Source: Rhyacichthys aspro (taxonomy: Eukaryota > Chordata > Actinopteri > Gobiiformes > Rhyacichthyidae). Taken from it: a DNA stretch of 64,000 nt. The position numbers and the translations under genes are program-made. The notes beneath the pieces were generated by a model, which did no database searches, had not been told where the DNA came from, and saw only the letters and a program-made list of their open reading frames with translations. Location: contig CM072165.1 in NCBI GenBank assembly GCA_036850595.1, positions 10,550,109-10,614,108 of the forward strand, in the 5' to 3' direction. Shown here piece after piece: positions 62,201-64,000 of the stretch (position 1 is the stretch's first letter; the number at the start of each line of letters is the position of its first letter).

Positions 62201-64000
62201 GTAGGTCTACTATTTGTCCCTGCTGTGAATCAATACATGGTTAAAGCCAAAGAAAGAGAGTGGCCAAAACTAATTATAGAACCTTCATTGTCAAGATAGT
62301 TGTTGGATAGATGCCCAGGTTTTGTTATCTAGATGGAGAAGCATTGGCAAAGCTCCAATACCAGACACCACGTAACAGAAGGCTCAATGTCAAAGGACTT
62401 ACTTATGGGTGTATTGATATCTCAGATGTTGGTGGCAATAATTCTACAAATTTACACTGATTTTTCTCACCCCTTTCAGGCTCGTAACATCAGGACGTCC
62501 GAACTGGCAGCTATCAAGATTGTCAAGCTGGATCCTGGTATGTGAACAGTCAGATTAGTACAAACAAAATGCTAACAACTGCTATTTTGTGAAACGTCTG
62601 TCACCTTTTACTAGTCTGGGCCCTTTAATTCATAGGTGCCATTCCTTTCTTGCAAAACATGAAAAGGATTATTTAAGGTTAAGATTATAATATCTGACCT
62701 ATGTATGATGTCCTCACAGCTTATGGCTATGAATGCACACTTGTCTCACTCACATAGTCTTAACTTGTCTGTTTAGGAGATGACATCACGTCCATCCAGC
62801 AGGAGATCACCATGATGAAGGAGTGCAAGCACAAAAACATCGTGGCCTATTTTGGCAGCTACCACAGGTGCCTTGTGTTTTCTACAAAAGCTAGAAATAT
62901 ATTTGAATCATTGGATTACAAATGTGGAATTCATGACATTATTGTTGGGCCAAAATATGTGGAATTCTTTCCTACACTGCTCCGTTCCTTCTTTCCCACT
63001 CTCTCATTCTTAGATGATTGGAATAGCACATAATTGGCGCTGTATTTTTGATTAGCGATTATCTTGATTCCATATTACTTAGTTTTTTGTTTTCTAAACT
63101 GTACAAGACATAAAGATTGCCTGTTGTTCTTTCTTTAGGAATACAAAATTGTGGATTTGCATGGAGTATTGTGGAGGAGGATCCCTTCAAGATATTTATC
63201 ATGGTAGGCTACACAAACAGAACTACTGCATTTTTATAATATTCCCAAAAGACAGAAGAACTTAATATAAGAACATTTGTTTTCTTTAATGCAAGACCCT
63301 CTTTGAATTACATGGAAGACTAACCTTTATCTGAATATTATATTGTGAAACTAGACTTTTGCTAACAGGTCACATTACTGTACACGGGAAGGTCAACAAC
63401 TGACCTGCTGCTAGCTTCAAAAATATGTTTTTAAATTTATTTAATTTATTTATTTTTTTAACAACATTTTCATCTATTGCAACAGTAGTTTACATCTGTG
63501 GATAACAAGACACCTTTAAAAATTGTGCTTTTAAAAATAATGCTTTATCAAGTTAGCTACATTACTCGATTAGCTTTAGCTACATATGTTTTGAATGCAA
63601 AACTTTACAGATAACATTAATAAACTTCTTCTAATTATATTAATTTTATCTATTTCTTTGTGTTTACATGCCCATTGTCAGTTTTTATAGATGACTTCAT
63701 TGTAATTCCATTAACTAATTTTACTTTTTACAGAATTTAGTTAACTTTGTAGTTGTTTTGAAAGAGCTAGCTTCACAAACTAGCGAGCAGACAAGGCTAC
63801 AGACTGTATGGAGCGTGGACACGTTTCAAGAAACTTTCTGGGCATACAAAGCTGGTGTTTGTCAGTAAAAAACATGTAATTAGTTCAGTAAAAGAACTTG
63901 GATGAGCGAGCGTTTATCTCTTTTAGAAGTATATACCTTCAGGCTCTTTGCGCTGCTGACTGTGAGCTATTAATCACTGCGCTCTTTTTCAGTGACGGGC
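59257..64000 (+). CDS. map4k2: MAP4K2 (GCK), N-terminal part of the kinase, truncated by the window
   Basis: Coding exons inside the window: 59257-59349, 62480-62537, 62777-62867, 63139-63203, and 63993 onward, 105 codons in all. The kinase N lobe is complete to the hinge: glycine loop GCGTYG (residues 22-27), catalytic Lys44 in AAIKIVKL, alphaC Glu60 in QQEI, gatekeeper Met89 in ICMEYCGGGSLQDIYHVTG. TSELAAIKIVKLDPGDDI is closer to MAP4K2 than to MAP4K3 or 5 (TGELAAIKVIKLEPGEDF), and MAP4K2 also adjoins MEN1 in human. The family is STE20-type Ser/Thr kinases that activate JNK through MAP3Ks downstream of TNF and innate signals. Catalytic loop, activation segment and the citron-homology tail lie beyond the right edge. 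Confidence 0.88.
59350..62479 (+). other. map4k2 first intron
   Basis: A 3.1-kb intron, AT-rich, with a small hAT-like element at about 60941-61218. The open frames here are short; the longest (minus strand 60847-61269) runs through the mobile element and is not a gene. Nothing else was identified. Confidence 0.55.
60941..61218. mobile_element. Small decayed hAT-like MITE
   Basis: A perfect 10-bp inverted pair, ATTAGGGCTG at 60941-60950 and CAGCCCTAAT at 61209-61218, encloses about 258 bp of AT-rich sequence with GCAATATGCC- and ATATTGTAATAATG-like strings. Short fish hAT elements commonly begin AGGGCTGCA and have such ATATTGCAATAT-rich interiors. No transposase is encoded and the 8-bp target duplication is not preserved clearly. 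Confidence 0.45.

Noticed and set aside
1..64000. CRISPR arrays, operons, tRNA or rRNA genes
   Set aside because: None were seen; the sequence is vertebrate nuclear DNA and no cloverleaf or rRNA-like stretch was recognised.

Overview
This window is nuclear DNA from a ray-finned fish, most likely a percomorph-type teleost. The evidence is compact vertebrate genes with GT-AG introns, AT-rich introns and intergenic DNA, a Tc1-type transposon remnant of a kind common in fish, and proteins that align along their whole length to human ECSIT, RTN3, menin and MAP4K2. Nothing prokaryotic or viral was seen. All gene models were built by hand: splice sites were chosen so that reading phase is kept across every intron, and the summed exon lengths give intact frames.

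Layout from left to right. 1-7.9 kb: no confident gene, apart from a possible minus-strand first exon (start codon at 7948) that would belong to a gene running off the left edge. 9.2-13.1 kb (+): ecsit, 7 coding exons, 450 aa, with a Tc1-like transposon remnant in its last intron. 13.2-22.3 kb (-): a large SPINDOC-like gene, 1307 aa, with one C2H2 finger of the ZFTA type at the C terminus and six copies of a striking basic motif (KREYWRxKKREQRAR). 24.3-27.9 kb (+): zfta, 630 aa, four fingers of the same type. 31.2/33.4-51.5 kb (-): rtn3, 1042 aa, long reticulon form with an 820-codon middle exon. 52.4-58.2 kb (+): men1 (menin), 621 aa. 59.2 kb to the right edge (+): map4k2, of which only the first 105 codons of the kinase domain are inside the window.

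The block spindoc-like / zfta / rtn3 / men1 / map4k2 corresponds to genes of human 11q13 (RTN3, ZFTA, SPINDOC; MEN1 next to MAP4K2). ECSIT lies on human chromosome 19. Transcription alternates: spindoc-like and zfta, and rtn3 and men1, are head to head; ecsit and spindoc-like, and zfta and rtn3, are tail to tail. The genes share no single pathway, though several are chromatin-linked (menin, ZFTA, SPINDOC-like).

The most interesting item is the SPINDOC-like protein. It has six widely spaced copies of an almost invariant aromatic/basic motif in otherwise low-complexity sequence, fused to a finger that matches those of the neighbouring zfta gene in spacing and flanking residues.
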